Below, piece after piece: positions 47,201 through 60,393 of a stretch of 64,000 nt of DNA. The position numbers were made by a program, and so were the translations under genes. The notes beneath the pieces were generated by a model that saw only the letters and a program-made list of their open reading frames with translations, was not told where the DNA came from and did not search any database. The stretch covers positions 22,473,767 to 22,537,766 of the forward strand of contig OZ037766.1 of NCBI GenBank assembly GCA_964035545.1, in the 5' to 3' direction. The number at the start of each line of letters is the position of its first letter. Within the stretch, counting starts at the first letter, position 1. This stretch comes from Bugula neritina (Eukaryota; Bryozoa; Gymnolaemata; Cheilostomatida; Bugulidae).

Positions 47201-50200
47201 AAAAGCTACCTAATTTTAAATGAAACAAATCAAAAATAATTAAATTTCATGTTTTAACTGCAAGGAAATCTATTGGCAATGCTTGACCAGTTTTTGATCT
47301 GACTTCAATTATTGCATTTCAATCATATTCATTCTCTTCTGTAAATAAATTCACTTTTCTGGACTGGAACAGAAAAATGTAGAGCTTCAGTGAGTTAGTT
47401 TTTTGTAATGTTTGTATTTATATCATAAATTTTAATATAAGAGTCATGCTGAATAACATCTGCTAATGCAAGCTGATAGGTTTACTTTATATAGATGTAT
47501 GGTAATATATATAATTCCTTCACTTACCGTAAGGACGTTAAATTATTATTGCATTGAAACTTTTGAGAGGACAAGTTACTAGCTGTTTTCACTCATACAT
47601 AATATTATGCAACAATCTACCTGTAGCTCCTAGTTTTTACTAATTTTTTAACATGTAAGAAAGTAGACTATTTAAAAGGGTGCATTGCTTAAACATTTCA
47701 CATTTCTTTTAGTAATGAGGTTAGACATTTAGGTAAGTATATGCTGACTATTACTGTGGTTATTTTACTATATTATTTCTAATCAATTTCAATTGATGAC
47801 CAGTACTTCTTTACATATATATAAGCAAGAAAGATAGGTTCATACTCGCTGCATGTCTAAATATCTCAGAACTGTTATTAGCATATTTTTTGTCAGGACT
47901 GCCAGCTGTGTTAACCCGTGACCGCATCATTCCCCGGGGATCTCGTAGTAGCAATGCCACCTACATAGCACGATGTCAATATTACCAATCTGCATATAGC
48001 AAAGTTTATGTGTTTGAAAAATTAAACTATGCAGCAAAATGTGCTTTTTAAAGTTTTTAAAAGTGATAGTTACAATATGCTTATTACCGGCTAACTCAAG
48101 GATCCATAAATTCAACTTAAAAAGATCTTTCTACAAAAACTAAACAATAAAAATGAAGCTGTTGCCAATTGTCAAAAGATACCAAAACAGTAAGTTTTTA
48201 CATTATATCATGCTATTCCAGTCTAGCATTAGTTCCCACCACTAACTTGGTCATTCTGTAGTGGACAAAAGTATAATCCCCACAGTGTTCTGAACCCTGA
48301 GAACGTTTCAATGCATGGTTTGTCACACATATACTAAATGTTAACAGCAGAACTACACCTTCTCTCTTTTTTGATTATTTGTCAGAGAATATATATAGGC
48401 TATAGTAAATTAGAATTTAACCTTTAAATCTGTATGTTTGTTGTTATTCATCATCCTCTCCACTGAGAGCATTCTTGCCCGTATTGATTTAACAACTGTG
48501 AATCTTTGAGCTTGACATCTTGCAATAAACATTGCAACACAATCTAAAATGTTTTTGGCTTGACAAGCTACAAAATCAAAATAAAAAGCTTTTAGCTTGA
48601 AAGGCATTGAAATCTTTCTTTCATATGTTTTTGCATCGAACTTATTATCAATCACTCTATAAATATTGAATTGAAAATTTCAAATTCATGCATACATGTA
48701 TGCATATTTTGCATTTGAGTCAAAAAATTTCTAAGAACTAAAGAGTTTCCCAGAAAAGTACTATGGCAAGCATGAAGGGATTTCAGCTACAATCATAGGT
48801 ATCATATAAATCCATTTGGAGTTATGGTCTCTTGAAAGATCTGCTACACGTATAACAGACTAGCTGCTCTACACTTTGCATCCAAAAGAGAGGTTAATAT
48901 GTCATATTGAAACAGAGCTCATTGTGCATCAACTAATGATATATTATTAGTGCTATAATTATTGTCAAAAAACCGATGTCTATTTATGCTGGTATGGCTT
49001 CTAAAGACAAGCTATCACATTCAATGACTTCATCAGATCAAAATGCAAGCATAGCATATAAATATGAAATTAAACATAACTTATGGAATGCAAATTGAGT
49101 CACCATTAGCAATAAACCACATAATTATGTGATATTCAACGAGGTCAAAATGACACATCGCAGAAAAAGTAAGGTCATTAAACTATGCAAGTAGTTTATG
49201 CTGGGAAGAGAAAAGGTGTACTTGGCGTAAAATAAAATAGAGAGATTACTTTAGAAGTCTAGATATTGGTATCCTTATACTTCAATAAGATACCACGCCT
49301 GTTAACTGATTTCTGGATGTTTATCTATACTTATTTCTTCACTTTATTAAACGAAGGCTACATCTATATTGTGTACAATTTTTAGAATTCAAATACAGAG
49401 AACTTACACTTTAGCATTTTATCAGCTTGTGGAAACCTGCTTATGGTATTAAATGGAACTTCTAGAAGGTTGCATTCGAATATAGAGCTCATTGCGATGC
49501 TGGTTTGATTAACTAAATAATCATGAACCTCTTCGTGTTGAGAACTGATGTTCCTTGGTATAATTGAATGGAAAGGCTCAAACCTGAAATAGAAATAGAA
49601 TACATAGAATAGAAATCACAATACAGTCTCATGGCTGCTAATATATCAGTAAACCGGTAAATTGATGGCGTAGCATGAGCCACTTCACTTATAGCTGTCG
49701 AGCTTTTTCAAAAATGTTTTCAGTTGATTGCCCTCCTAGCTAAATATTGTTTGTGTCTCGTCTAATAAAGTTAAAACCAATTGAAAAAAACAAGTGCTGT
49801 CCCACCAGCTGTAGTTAAACTAATATTTCAAATGTCCTAATTACTTTGAAATTATAATGTATAACCATATTCAACTATTGTTTACAATATTTCAATTGCA
49901 CCTGTTTCAATTAAGCTTTCTTTAACCTTTAGGTTGATAGCCTATGCTCACTAACATTTATGACAACGATCATTGATGTCTCAAGTATGAAAGTACCGGT
50001 AGCGATATCAGTTAGTTAATTGCAGCTCAAAGTTCGAGTAAAGGCTATGACAAACCAACACTTCAATTTAGCAAGAATATAATCGGTATGTTAAAAGTTA
50101 GTCTGCTTACAAATAGAATGCGTCTGGGTGGCTCCTGAAAAGTTCTGAACTAAAGGTAGACCCAGATCTATAATAGCCCAGTAGTAGAATCTTAGCAGTG

Positions 50201-53200
50201 TCTTTTACCCTCTTCTTTGTGAAGACAGTTACTTGAGTTGGAACTATAAAGTTTCAACAAATTGCTCATAATGGAAATCACCGGCAGTACCTACATAATT
50301 ATTATATACCTGCTACTCAAACAGGACCAAGCATAGATAGATGAGGACATAACAATTATTATAGAGCTTCAAATATTTAATTCTCACTTGAGAAGATTTT
50401 GGGAGAAGTTATTTTATAAAGTCGAATTTTATTCAAAGGAGTTTTTGGCGGGTGAAACTTGGAGCAATCCTCTACAGGCCAGAAGCCATACATGTCCTCA
50501 GGTTTCACACAGTAAATGCACTCTTTCTTTGTGCATACTCTAGTCTAAAATAATATTTTAAGCACTATAGCTGCCTATTTTTACAAGTATAAAATGTGCA
50601 AAACAGTTTAAAGATAAGTTGATCATTTTATAAAAAAAACATACCCCTCTTTTGAGCTTTTTTGGCTGCATTGAATAGATGGTATATTCTCCATCATTGC
50701 AAACATAAGAAGAATTTTCCTTCTGGTACTTGAGAAGATCTGTTTTCTTGGGTCCAGCCCAGCATGATGTGTCAGATCCTATGTTATTGCAGGTAATACT
50801 TTCACAAGAGTTTGATGTACATCTGCAGCTTCTTGCAGAGTTGGACAAATATTTTCTTATTAGTAGACCAGTGGTGTTTCCTAAAAGATATTGCTTAATT
50901 TTAAAAATAGACAAATCAGACACTTAAAATAGACAGAAAAGCCTCATGTTACTATTACTTTGATAATACTGGTTGGCAGCATATCTTGACAAGAAGATCT
51001 TCCCATTTTATTGTCAACTTGGTGCAGGCTGTTTGAAAATTAAGATGGGTGCATGTTCAAATTCAAATACTGCATAACACCATATGAAATTATTCAGGTT
51101 TCTTACATAAATTATCTTTCATGATAAATATGTAATAAATATTTGAAATTAGGTAGACACCTTTATATATTTAAATTGATGGTTTTCATTATTTCAGCCT
51201 TTATTATACCATCTTCTTTGCTTACCACTAACTCCCACAATGCTACCAGAATTATTCTTTGCACAGTGTGAAGGTGGCTTGCTGTACATTGGATGAAACT
51301 GGTCTCTGCAAACACACCTCGAGTTGGACGGCTGTAAGTGTATATAATCAGATAGATTGCAGAACCTAAAACTCACGCAAGTTTATAGTCAGCATCCTTT
51401 GATGGAAACAGTTTTTGTTAGATCGAGCTAAGAACTTTTTCAGATGGGGCACATGAGCAATTATGACTGGATGCTTTTCCTAACATCACCAATGGCCGTT
51501 GTGTGGGGGCTCTAACCCCTAGACCACGGCTGCTATATGATAAAATAAAACCAATGAGTGTACTTGCCCTGTACATAATATTATGTAGACTACATCCACA
51601 TACAAAAAGACAGCTCAGAAGGCTAATAAAGGCTAATACATGTTAAAGGAACATACAAATATTAGGTTGTATTGAAATGGTATCTGGAAATTGTAAAAGT
51701 CTATGGAAAAAAGCTTTAGCAGCCAAAATTTTTATCTGAAGTAGATAAAAAGCATACAATATACATGCCTTTATATAGTTGTGTATCTCATATTCTGATT
51801 ATATTTTAACCAGTGTTTGTATAATAATTGACTTACACTGAATATGTAATACAAATTGTTCTTCAGGCACTTTAACCTACATGCTTCAAGGCTGGTAACC
51901 ATATTACCAATATTTTGATAGAAGACTGTCATGGCACCGAAACAGCCTATTTCTACATAGTCTACTCTATCCTGATGAATCGACTGAGGTAGTTCGTTTT
52001 CACGAATAGAAGAAATTGGGTTGAATGATAATGTTTCTTGGAATGTTTGGTTGGAATGGATTTGTACATCCTGTAGTGGTTTAGAATGGCCGAGTGATTT
52101 TCTATAAAACAAGCTTCCATTGCTATCAGGTTGTTGGCTGACTTTCCTATAAAATAAACAATATTCTATTATATTGATTTATTGCTTAAATGAAGCTTCA
52201 AAACAGACAAGTTTGGTGCTTTTAGCATTGCAATGAAAATCTCAAATATTAGTCCTATTTTTAAAGGGCTATTTTCAAAAATGAAAAGCATCAGTGCTGT
52301 TGTTCATATCCAGTACAATAAAACATCAAAATATCATAGTTAATCTATAGCAATATCTTAGCGCCTTATACTCACATATAGTAGAATATATAATATACTA
52401 TATAACATATCATATAACATATCATTATATGATATATTATATAATACATTTAATGATTCTTCTACAGCTATAGAAAAAATACTGCATATCTATGACTAAC
52501 ATGTGATAAGTTGCTAAGAATAATTAGCACTCTCTATACAATCACAAAATATGTACTGAACAGAAGTACCTCGATAATGTTTCTTTACCAATTGTCTGAG
52601 ACTTTAGTCTTAGCATAGGTTTGACGTATGCTTCATGCGAAGAGTTAGGCCATTCTACACAAATAGGCAGCAGAAATAATGCACATTTGCATTCGAATAG
52701 ATAAGGTAGTTCAGCCCTATTGATGATTAGCATAGGTGTCATGATACACTTGGAATAAAATAACATAAATAAGTATTTTGTTCAGCAAATATAGGTGGCA
52801 GTTACAGCAGCATAGAAACGATAACATTCACAGCATATCATTCCATGCATATTTTATTTATGTTTTCCACTTCATCTTTCACAGGCTCTATTTAATTTTA
52901 TATGCAAAATACAGTGATCTCACACTTGGTAATAACTTTGTTATTTTGGTCATACCATAAGTAATCATGTAGTTTGATTAAGGGAGAGAGCATCTATATC
53001 TTACCATAGATCTATTAACAAACCATAGGACAGTGTGTATTCAAGGTAAGAAACAATTTTTTCACATGTGAGTCAATATAAAGAATACACAGATTTATGA
53101 GTTATCAGACTATCAAAGGTTTAAGAACTAAATACTTGTGCCCTATTGACCTTTATACAGTCAATTTCATTCCATACTACGCCACCTTGATACAAGCTCA

Positions 53201-53332
53201 ACAGGCGCAAAAGTTACCTTATATTTGAAATAGAAACCCACCTGTCAAGAAGTTGTGGTTAAAGTAGGAGACTATGCATAGTCCAGCTGCCAATAGTGAA
53301 ACATGTAGAGACAGCCTCTTCTGACATATCAT
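44244..53332 (-). CDS. WSC-domain carbohydrate sulfotransferase, paralogue D (intact, diverged)
   Basis: Exons in transcript order: 53242-53332, 52570-52654, 51837-52146, 51226-51331, 50645-50880, 50388-50544, 50111-50243, 49408-49583, 48422-48567, 47846-47960, 47042-47174, 46726-46818, 44244-44424. Phases are identical to A-C; the product is about 653 aa. The N-terminus MICQKRLSLHVSLLAAGLCI is the signal anchor. Exon 3 is 168 nt longer than in A-C and adds 56 stem residues before the WSC-like domain. That domain has EIGCFG, CRLKC and RCVC. YYRSGSTF and LLLRDPRG are conserved. Intron 3 has a normal GT donor. Exons 1-4 and 6-12 are clearly diverged, but the first half of exon 5 and exon 13 nearly match A-C. 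Intron 9 has a weak GTTAAA donor. The predicted role is Golgi glycan sulfation, perhaps with a different acceptor from A-C. Confidence 0.9.
45573..45746 (+). CDS. Isolated exon of an unrelated gene, antisense in intron 12 of D
   Basis: A 174-nt open segment between a good acceptor (TTGGTTTCAG) and a donor (GTAGGG). In the frame starting after one base it begins WLSENQHKPDFIQALLRKAC and includes NPCYIPRNKPLIKVFKDVDH; the last codon is split by the donor. The other two forward frames contain stops. GC content and codon choice are richer than in the neighbouring AT-rich sequence, which suggests a conserved protein exon. I do not recognise the family. No partner exon is visible within several kb on either side. 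It could belong to a gene with very long introns that spans this cluster, or be a stranded exon fragment. Confidence 0.45.
46322..46528. repeat. 22-bp tandem repeat with 44-bp higher-order alternation
   Basis: About nine copies of TTTATATAAATGTATTCTATAC. The variants TTCTATAC and TTATATAC alternate for most of the array, so the true period is 44 bp. It lies in intron 12 of gene D. Confidence 0.9.
51369..51533 (-). mobile_element. tRNA-derived SINE, copy 2 (internally deleted), in intron 3 of D
   Basis: Shares the tail, body (CTGGATGCTTTTCCTAACAT on the plus strand) and the TAGACCACGGCTGCT head end with the copies at 35505 and 63488. The B-box half of the tRNA-like head is missing. Same minus orientation as the other two copies. 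Confidence 0.75.
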
Positions 53333-56300
53333 CTTTGTAAGTTGGTAAGTAGAAAGAGTTGACGAAATACTAACTCAATAACAACCTACTAAAAGAAACT
53401 GATAGAAACTAATGTATACACATACAGCGTGATACTTTCTTGGTAGTTGCATGCAACTCAGGCTGATTATTGATAGATCTTTTGAAGTCGCAATAATGTA
53501 TCTCTAGGTTTATTAACCTTTTCAAGACAAATTTATAAAAGCTTGCATTCACTGCTACATGGTGTATATTCAATGTGCACACTAAAGATATATAATCATG
53601 CATTGTGGTATGCTGAAATATGTAATCATGATTATTATCTGCACATGATGATATTAGCACTGTTGGCTTAGTATGCTATTATAAATATAATATATCTTAA
53701 TGATATGTTGCATAAGCTTGAAATTCCCTTTATATAGCTGATTATAGCAAGGGCTTTGGTGATGTTTGTAATAGTAAAGATTTAACTTCTTAAGCAACCA
53801 ATGGTACAAATTATTTAATGGTAGGAATAAGAATATTAATATATTAGAGATTGAAATTTATAAGTACATATATAAGTTTCTAAAAATTAGATTTTAACAT
53901 TAGGTAAGTTACCATAAGGCTTTATTTTATAAAAACAATTATTTTTTCCCTAAAAGCAAAATCTCAAAGTTGTATTTTATCTAATTTGATACAAACGAAA
54001 CATTGTAGCTTGAAAAACTGTTTGTGAACGAAGCTATAACTGTCCAAACCTTAATGCTAAACTGAAAACAATATGCTCAAGTTAAAGGAAGAATTTACTT
54101 TGTACGCTGTTGCATCTAACAGTGTGTTATACATACACTCTGTTAGCTGAGAAATTACTACTTACCGCAGTCTAGTCACTGTAATACTGTCAGTCAGTCA
54201 CTACTAAACTCTCCATTTACAAGAATCTGCTTGTTTTCATATAAATGGCAGTTTAAATTATAAATACGTAGCTGTTTGCTTGTACACTCTGCTAACATGT
54301 TTAGTAGAAGAAATTTGATATACATACCTATAAATGAAGGACGTAATTAGCACACGGTAGGCTTGAAAATGTGTCTATTTAGAATAGCATACACTTAGCG
54401 TCTTTATATACCGATGTATTCTTTTCATTCTATTTTACTATTATAGGTTGAAGTGTTGCAGAGAAGTAGGGTTTGCTTGATTCTGCATTCATCACGTATA
54501 TTCATATAGTAGGCTATAGACTATATAGATTATAGAGTATCCAGAAAGGATGTAAATTGCAAAAAAAGCTGGTTTTGTATTGAGAAGGAAAGACAATTTC
54601 TATTAACACTTTTTACAATTACTAATTGGTTCTGCAATCAATAATGTGTTTTCATCGCTGCCTGATTATATAACACATTTTGTCAACAGCTTCTGGTGAT
54701 AATTGATAAAGAATGTTGGTTGGTTAACCCCAGCTTGTCTGCAGTTTGGTAGAATGCAGTGTTTTATGTAAGTATAGGGTAAAGGTAGTCTATTTTTACA
54801 TTTTTTTTTCAATTTATTTTCTGTAAGTTTTACAAATTAAGTGGCACATATATGTCATCTTTTTCATTGTGATGAAAGCACAGCACTGGCATCACTAGTC
54901 ATTGGTAAGAACATATCGCGTGCATATTTTACCTGAAAATTAAACTTATATATGGCATGTTACTTTACTAAAATAATTTTACTGAAGACTAAAATATTCC
55001 TATATTTTATGTTTTATGGCTAGTAATTCGTACATTTTTATCATGTTTAATAACAGTCAATTATTACAACATCTTTCTTCTATAATATAATTAAGAAAAC
55101 CCAAATCCTTGAAAATGAGTTTCTGCTTTCTATACAGACAGTTACACAGACTACTAACATGCCTTTCAACATTTCTAACAAACATTATGTCTACTGTACT
55201 ATAATGTTTTAGTTAATTCTACATTTAATCAATAAATTGAAGTTGTAAGAGCATGTTTACTATTATTTGTACCTATAGTCTAGGGCCTACAAAATTTTTT
55301 GTACAGTTTTTTCTTTGGTTTTATGTTACCCGTCTGTAATAGCCATTGAGTAGTAGAAATGATAAAAGTTTTATTTATTATAAACAAAATTTTTTATGTA
55401 TTAATTAATTTGCAATTAGCAAAATAATATTGTAATAAACATATAATTGTTGTATGTTTTGGATATAATTATTGTTTTTTCTGTCTATTCAATATTAATG
55501 GAAATAATAAAATGTGTATTTAAACACCTATAGAATATGCTTTGTTGAAAAAAACAATAAATAAATAGAATTCAACAATCAATTTTTTGTGTAGCTCTAT
55601 TTTTTTTCATATGACAACATGTAATATGCTATGCTGTGAATTGAAGTTGCAACTGTTGTCACTCTTAATAAGCTAATATTCACAAACAGAGGTAGCTGGT
55701 CATTACCTTTTTATTAGCAAAATACTGGACAGGTAGCTGTTGAAATTTAGGTAAGTCTTGATTGATCAGCTGCAAGTTTTGCATAGGGCTACTCACTATA
55801 CTCTGACTACTGTAACAGCACTCATTAGGTTTAACACTTTGACTTGGGATATCATTATATTTACAGAACTGATTATCATGCACAAACATTATAGATATAT
55901 ATTATGAGCTATTGCTTTGAGATATTGCCTATAGAACTGTTGTTTGTGTTCCAATGAAATGAGTGCGTGGGCTAGAGCACAATAAAATTCTGCCGAGTTC
56001 CAATATGCAAGTGGCTCTTGCTCAAAAGGGGTAGATTTACAAGGGTTTAGAAAAATCCAAGGGGAAATCATGGAATTTCAAGTATGCATAACTGTTTGAA
56101 TAATTTAACTTCAATATTTTAACTATAATTTAGAAGAATGTTATACACCCATAAAATTTTCTCTTCTTTATAATTGAAGTGTGCAGAGCCTATAATACGA
56201 TGCATTAATAGTTTTTACATATACCTAATATTCTTCTTTTTGTTTAAGCATTTAAAGTTTTTATTTCTAGAGGTTGCTATATGATGTCCAAATAATTTAC

Positions 56301-56810
56301 ATCAATTTCTAATTTGCACTAACAAACGGCACTTCTTTTACTACCATATTATATAAACAACTAAATTTTAACAGATGACATAACAGCAGAATAAACCCCA
56401 TCATCATGACATCATTTACAGCATATGGTTTGATGTCAGGATTTTGGTAGTTGATATCAAAAAAACATTAAAAAATAAATCCTGTATATTAAGTTTTGTT
56501 TGAAGAATTGAATTAAAAGTTGATGTGAATTGCTAGGAGTTAAGACATTATGAAATGTCTATATGAATATTAAAATTTAAAAATTTAGATGGCTTGAAAA
56601 ATATAAGGTGTGTAATGGATTGGTTACACAACTTTGAGTTATTTAGTAAAATACGTATTATTTTCATTACAGCAAATTTTACCATATTATTATCTCCTAT
56701 AACTTGCTTTATGCCTCCATTATCTTTTAATTCAACAGTAAAACCTTTGTTTATTTTCTGCTGACATTGGTATCGTACTTGTGCATGGTTATATGGTATC
56801 GCATCGGTGA
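53333..56810. other. Intergenic between divergent genes D and E, left part
   Basis: AT-rich, about 3.5 kb. Two short minus-strand frames (55680-55889 and 55889-56071) have no recognisable domain. The sequence next to 53332 should contain the promoter of gene D, but no element can be called. Confidence 0.4.
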
Positions 56811-57204
56811 CACGACATTTCAAAAATGACAATTAGAAAACACCTATTTGGAAAATGGACAAATAGAAAATGGACAATTGAAAAATAGACATTTGGAAAA
56901 TGAAAAATATTCAACATGGTCTAGTTCTGAGGGGTTATTCGGTGTCTGGTCAATTCTAGAATAGCTTTAAAAATAAATATAATGGCCGAATCAGTTGGGT
57001 CATCATGGAAGTAGAATTAGTTACCGAGTAGTTCTGATTTAAAATGGTTCACATTTACAAAAAAGCTATTTTGAACCCGACCAGATACTAAACGCCCCTT
57101 CTGGACTAGGCCATTTTGAATATTCTTCATTTTCCAAATGTCCATTTTCTAATTGTCTGCTTTCCAAATAGGTGTTTTCAAATTGTCATTTTTAAAATGT
57201 CGTG
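56811..57204. mobile_element. Foldback/MITE-like element, ~100-bp TIRs
   Basis: The ends CACGACATTTCAAAAATGAC (left) and its imperfect reverse complement (right) continue as inverted repeats of about 100 bp. The arms are built of units like GGAAAATGGACAAT and share AAAACACCTATTTGGAAA. It is non-coding, with no clear target duplication. The design, with tandem subterminal units, resembles 34899-35200, but the unit sequence differs. Confidence 0.75.
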
Positions 57205-57366
57205 GATTCGTTGCATCATCATTGCATCATATTTGTGGCCGTAGCGTAAGTAATGAGTAATGACATCATTTAATGGCATCAAGCTACATACTTATACAAG
57301 TAAATCAGTTAAAAGTTATTATTACAGTCATCAAAACAAAGTTTGTATACACTGATTAGTAAAAGA

Positions 57367-57368
<2 letters not shown>

Positions 57369-57460
<92 letters not shown>
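57369..57460. repeat. (TA)n microsatellite, left of the Penelope-like element
   Basis: About 92 bp of TA dinucleotide ending exactly where the left inverted repeat of the retroelement starts. Confidence 0.97.
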
Positions 57461-57464
<4 letters not shown>

Positions 57465-57579
57465 GTTGTAGCGTGAGGTTTTTAAAAACCGCAGATGAAA
57501 TAGTGCTCAAATTATTATGTGGATAATAATGAGCAATTATATTATTGAAGAAAAGAGCAACTTAATTAGATGTTATTTT

Positions 57580-57630
57580 ATTGCGCTACTATAGTAGTTT
57601 TATGCCTCCTCAGCACTCCTCAGGCACAAT
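57580..57630 (-). ncRNA. Degenerate hammerhead ribozyme motif in left repeat
   Basis: On the minus strand: stem I ATTGTGC/GCGCAAT, CUGAGGA, stem II GUGCU/GGCAU, then AAAA where GAAA is required, stem III ACUA/UAGU, cleavage triplet GUA. The G12-to-A change in the core should abolish cleavage. It is the inverted partner of the motif at 59349-59397. Confidence 0.65.
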
Positions 57631-57790
57631 ATTGGAGAATTTAATTTTTTACATTAAGAAAGTTAACATGCTAAACACAACGTAAAACGTAACGCAAACA
57701 TAGCAGTGGCATTGTTGTTATATTAGTTTGTAAGTGTAGTTAAACATATAAAAGAACACATAATGTAAAAACACAATTTATAGCAGATGC

Positions 57791-59100
57791 ATGAAATTTG
57801 ACACAATCAGCAAAGATGAAACAGAAATAATTTTATATGCCAAAAAGTCGCTACTCTTCAACTCTGGAAATTTATGGGGAAAACACACCCACAACCTCTT
57901 TGACGTGACAATTGGAGGGTACGACGATGCTGAAATATGCGAACCAGTTGGGGCGTACATCTTAAACTTAATAACACAAAAACATGGCAAAAGTTTTGGC
58001 CTGTACAGGGATGATGGCTTAGGAGTCTCAGACAGAACACCACAAGAAATAGAGAACATGAAAAATGATGTCTGCAAAATATTTTCTGAAAATGGATTAA
58101 AAATAACAATCGAAGCAAATAAAAAAATTATCAACTTCTTAGACACCACGATCAACCTAAACAACAAAACCTACACACCATACACTAAACCAAACAATTC
58201 TACTAAATATATTCATAGCAAATCCAACCACCCACCAAGCATAATCTCTAATCTACCCTCATCTGTTAATAAACGACTGTCCTCAATATCATCTAATGAG
58301 AAAATTTTCACACAATCCACCTACAACCATCAAAATCTCCTAAACTAAAGTGGCTATAAACACCAACTACAATTCCTACCAAGAACACAAACAGACAACA
58401 CATGTAACAGAAATCCCGAAACTGAAAAAGAAAATTTGTTTGGTACAATCCACCATACAGCCAACATGTAACCACAAAAGTTGCAAAAACTTCTTTAAAA
58501 TCATGAATGAGGAATTTCCGAAACAACTCCCACTCTATAAAATAATCAACAAAAACAATATAAAAGTTAGCTACAGCTGCATGCCAAACATAAAACAGAC
58601 CATAAACGCCCACAATAACAGAATTTTAGAGAAACAGAAGCAACAAAACAAAATCTCCAGAAAAAACTGCAACTGCAGAGAAAAAAAAATTGTCCCCTGA
58701 AAGGAAACTGTCAGGAGAGCAGAAAAATATATCAAGCAACTGTGGAAACTACCGAAAACGAGCCTGCAACATACATTGGCCTAAGTGAAGGACCGTTCAA
58801 ACTAAGATACGCAAGCCACAGATCATCATTTAAAAACAAGGAGAAAGAAAATCAAACAGAACTTAGCAAACACATTTGGCAACTAACTAACAAAAACATT
58901 AAGCACAACATAAGCTGGAAAATATTAAGAAAAGCGAAACCATATACAACACAACTACCAAAAGGTGTAATTTATGCCTATGGGAATGTTTCTTTATTTT
59001 ATACAAACCTAACATGTGTACTTTAAACAAGTGAAACGAACTCTTATCAACCTGCCGACACTCAAAAAAATTCTTACTGTGCAACCACAAAACCTAGAAA
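57791..59100 (+). pseudogene. Reverse transcriptase plus GIY-YIG endonuclease remnant
   Basis: 57791-58330 encodes the C-terminal part of an RT domain: AEICEPVGAYILNLI, the catalytic motif GLYRDDGLGV (YxDD type), then NGLKITIEANKKIINFLD and SNHPPSIISNLPSSVNKRLS. After frameshifts near 58330-58480, 58490-58680 continues with FFKIMNEEFPKQLPLYK and KVSYSCMPNIK, then a CNC motif. 58742-59026 holds a GIY-YIG-type nuclease core (YIGLSEGPFKLRYASHRSSF). Another shift near 58965 leads into a Cys-rich tail (RCNLCL, later TCRH) that ends near 59100. The C-terminal GIY-YIG after the RT is the canonical Penelope-like order. It is not functional: the RT N-terminus is missing and there are at least three frame breaks. 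Confidence 0.8.
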
Positions 59101-59348
59101 CTCTGTAGCCTATTTATATTTTAAGTACTATAGTAAATAATATACAAATACCCATAGAGAATAGTCACCCAAAAAAAACTTCATGCATCTGCTATAAATT
59201 GTGTTTTTACATTACATTATGGTTTTTTTATATATTAATTTACACCTACAAACCTATATAACAATACAGCCACTGCTATGTCTTCGTTACGTTTTACCTT
59301 GTGTTTAGCATGTTAATTTTTTTAATGTAAAAATTTAAATTTGTCAAT

Positions 59349-59397
59349 ATTGTGCCTGAGGAGTGCCGAAGAGGCATGAAACTATTAGTAGTGCAAT
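59349..59397 (+). ncRNA. Hammerhead ribozyme motif, complete core, in right repeat
   Basis: Stem I ATTGTGC (59349-59355) pairs with GTGCAAT (59391-59397). The core has CUGAGGA (59356-59362), stem II GUGCC/GGCAU with loop GAAGA, GAAA (59378-59381), and a short stem III ACU-AUU-AGU. The predicted cleavage triplet GUA is at 59388-59390. All conserved core positions are kept. It lies downstream of the retroelement coding region in the sense orientation, as expected for the terminal repeat of a Penelope-like element. Confidence 0.8.
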
Positions 59398-59517
59398 AAA
59401 ACAACATCTATATAATTAAATTGCTCTTTTCCTCAATAATATAATTGCTCATTATTATACACATAATAATTTGAGCACTTTTTTATCCGCTGTTTTTTAA
59501 AAATCTCACGATACAAT

Positions 59518-60393
<876 letters not shown>

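Noticed and set aside
48975-49050. CTGATGA on the minus strand, resembling a hammerhead core
   Set aside because: The following GAAA and a pairable stem III with a GUH triplet are not present; only GAAG occurs at a plausible place.
55680-56071. Two adjacent minus-strand frames (70 and 61 codons) upstream of gene D as possible alternative first exons
   Set aside because: No similarity to any family exon, no anchor-like segment and no convincing splice-site pair. I cannot support them from sequence alone.
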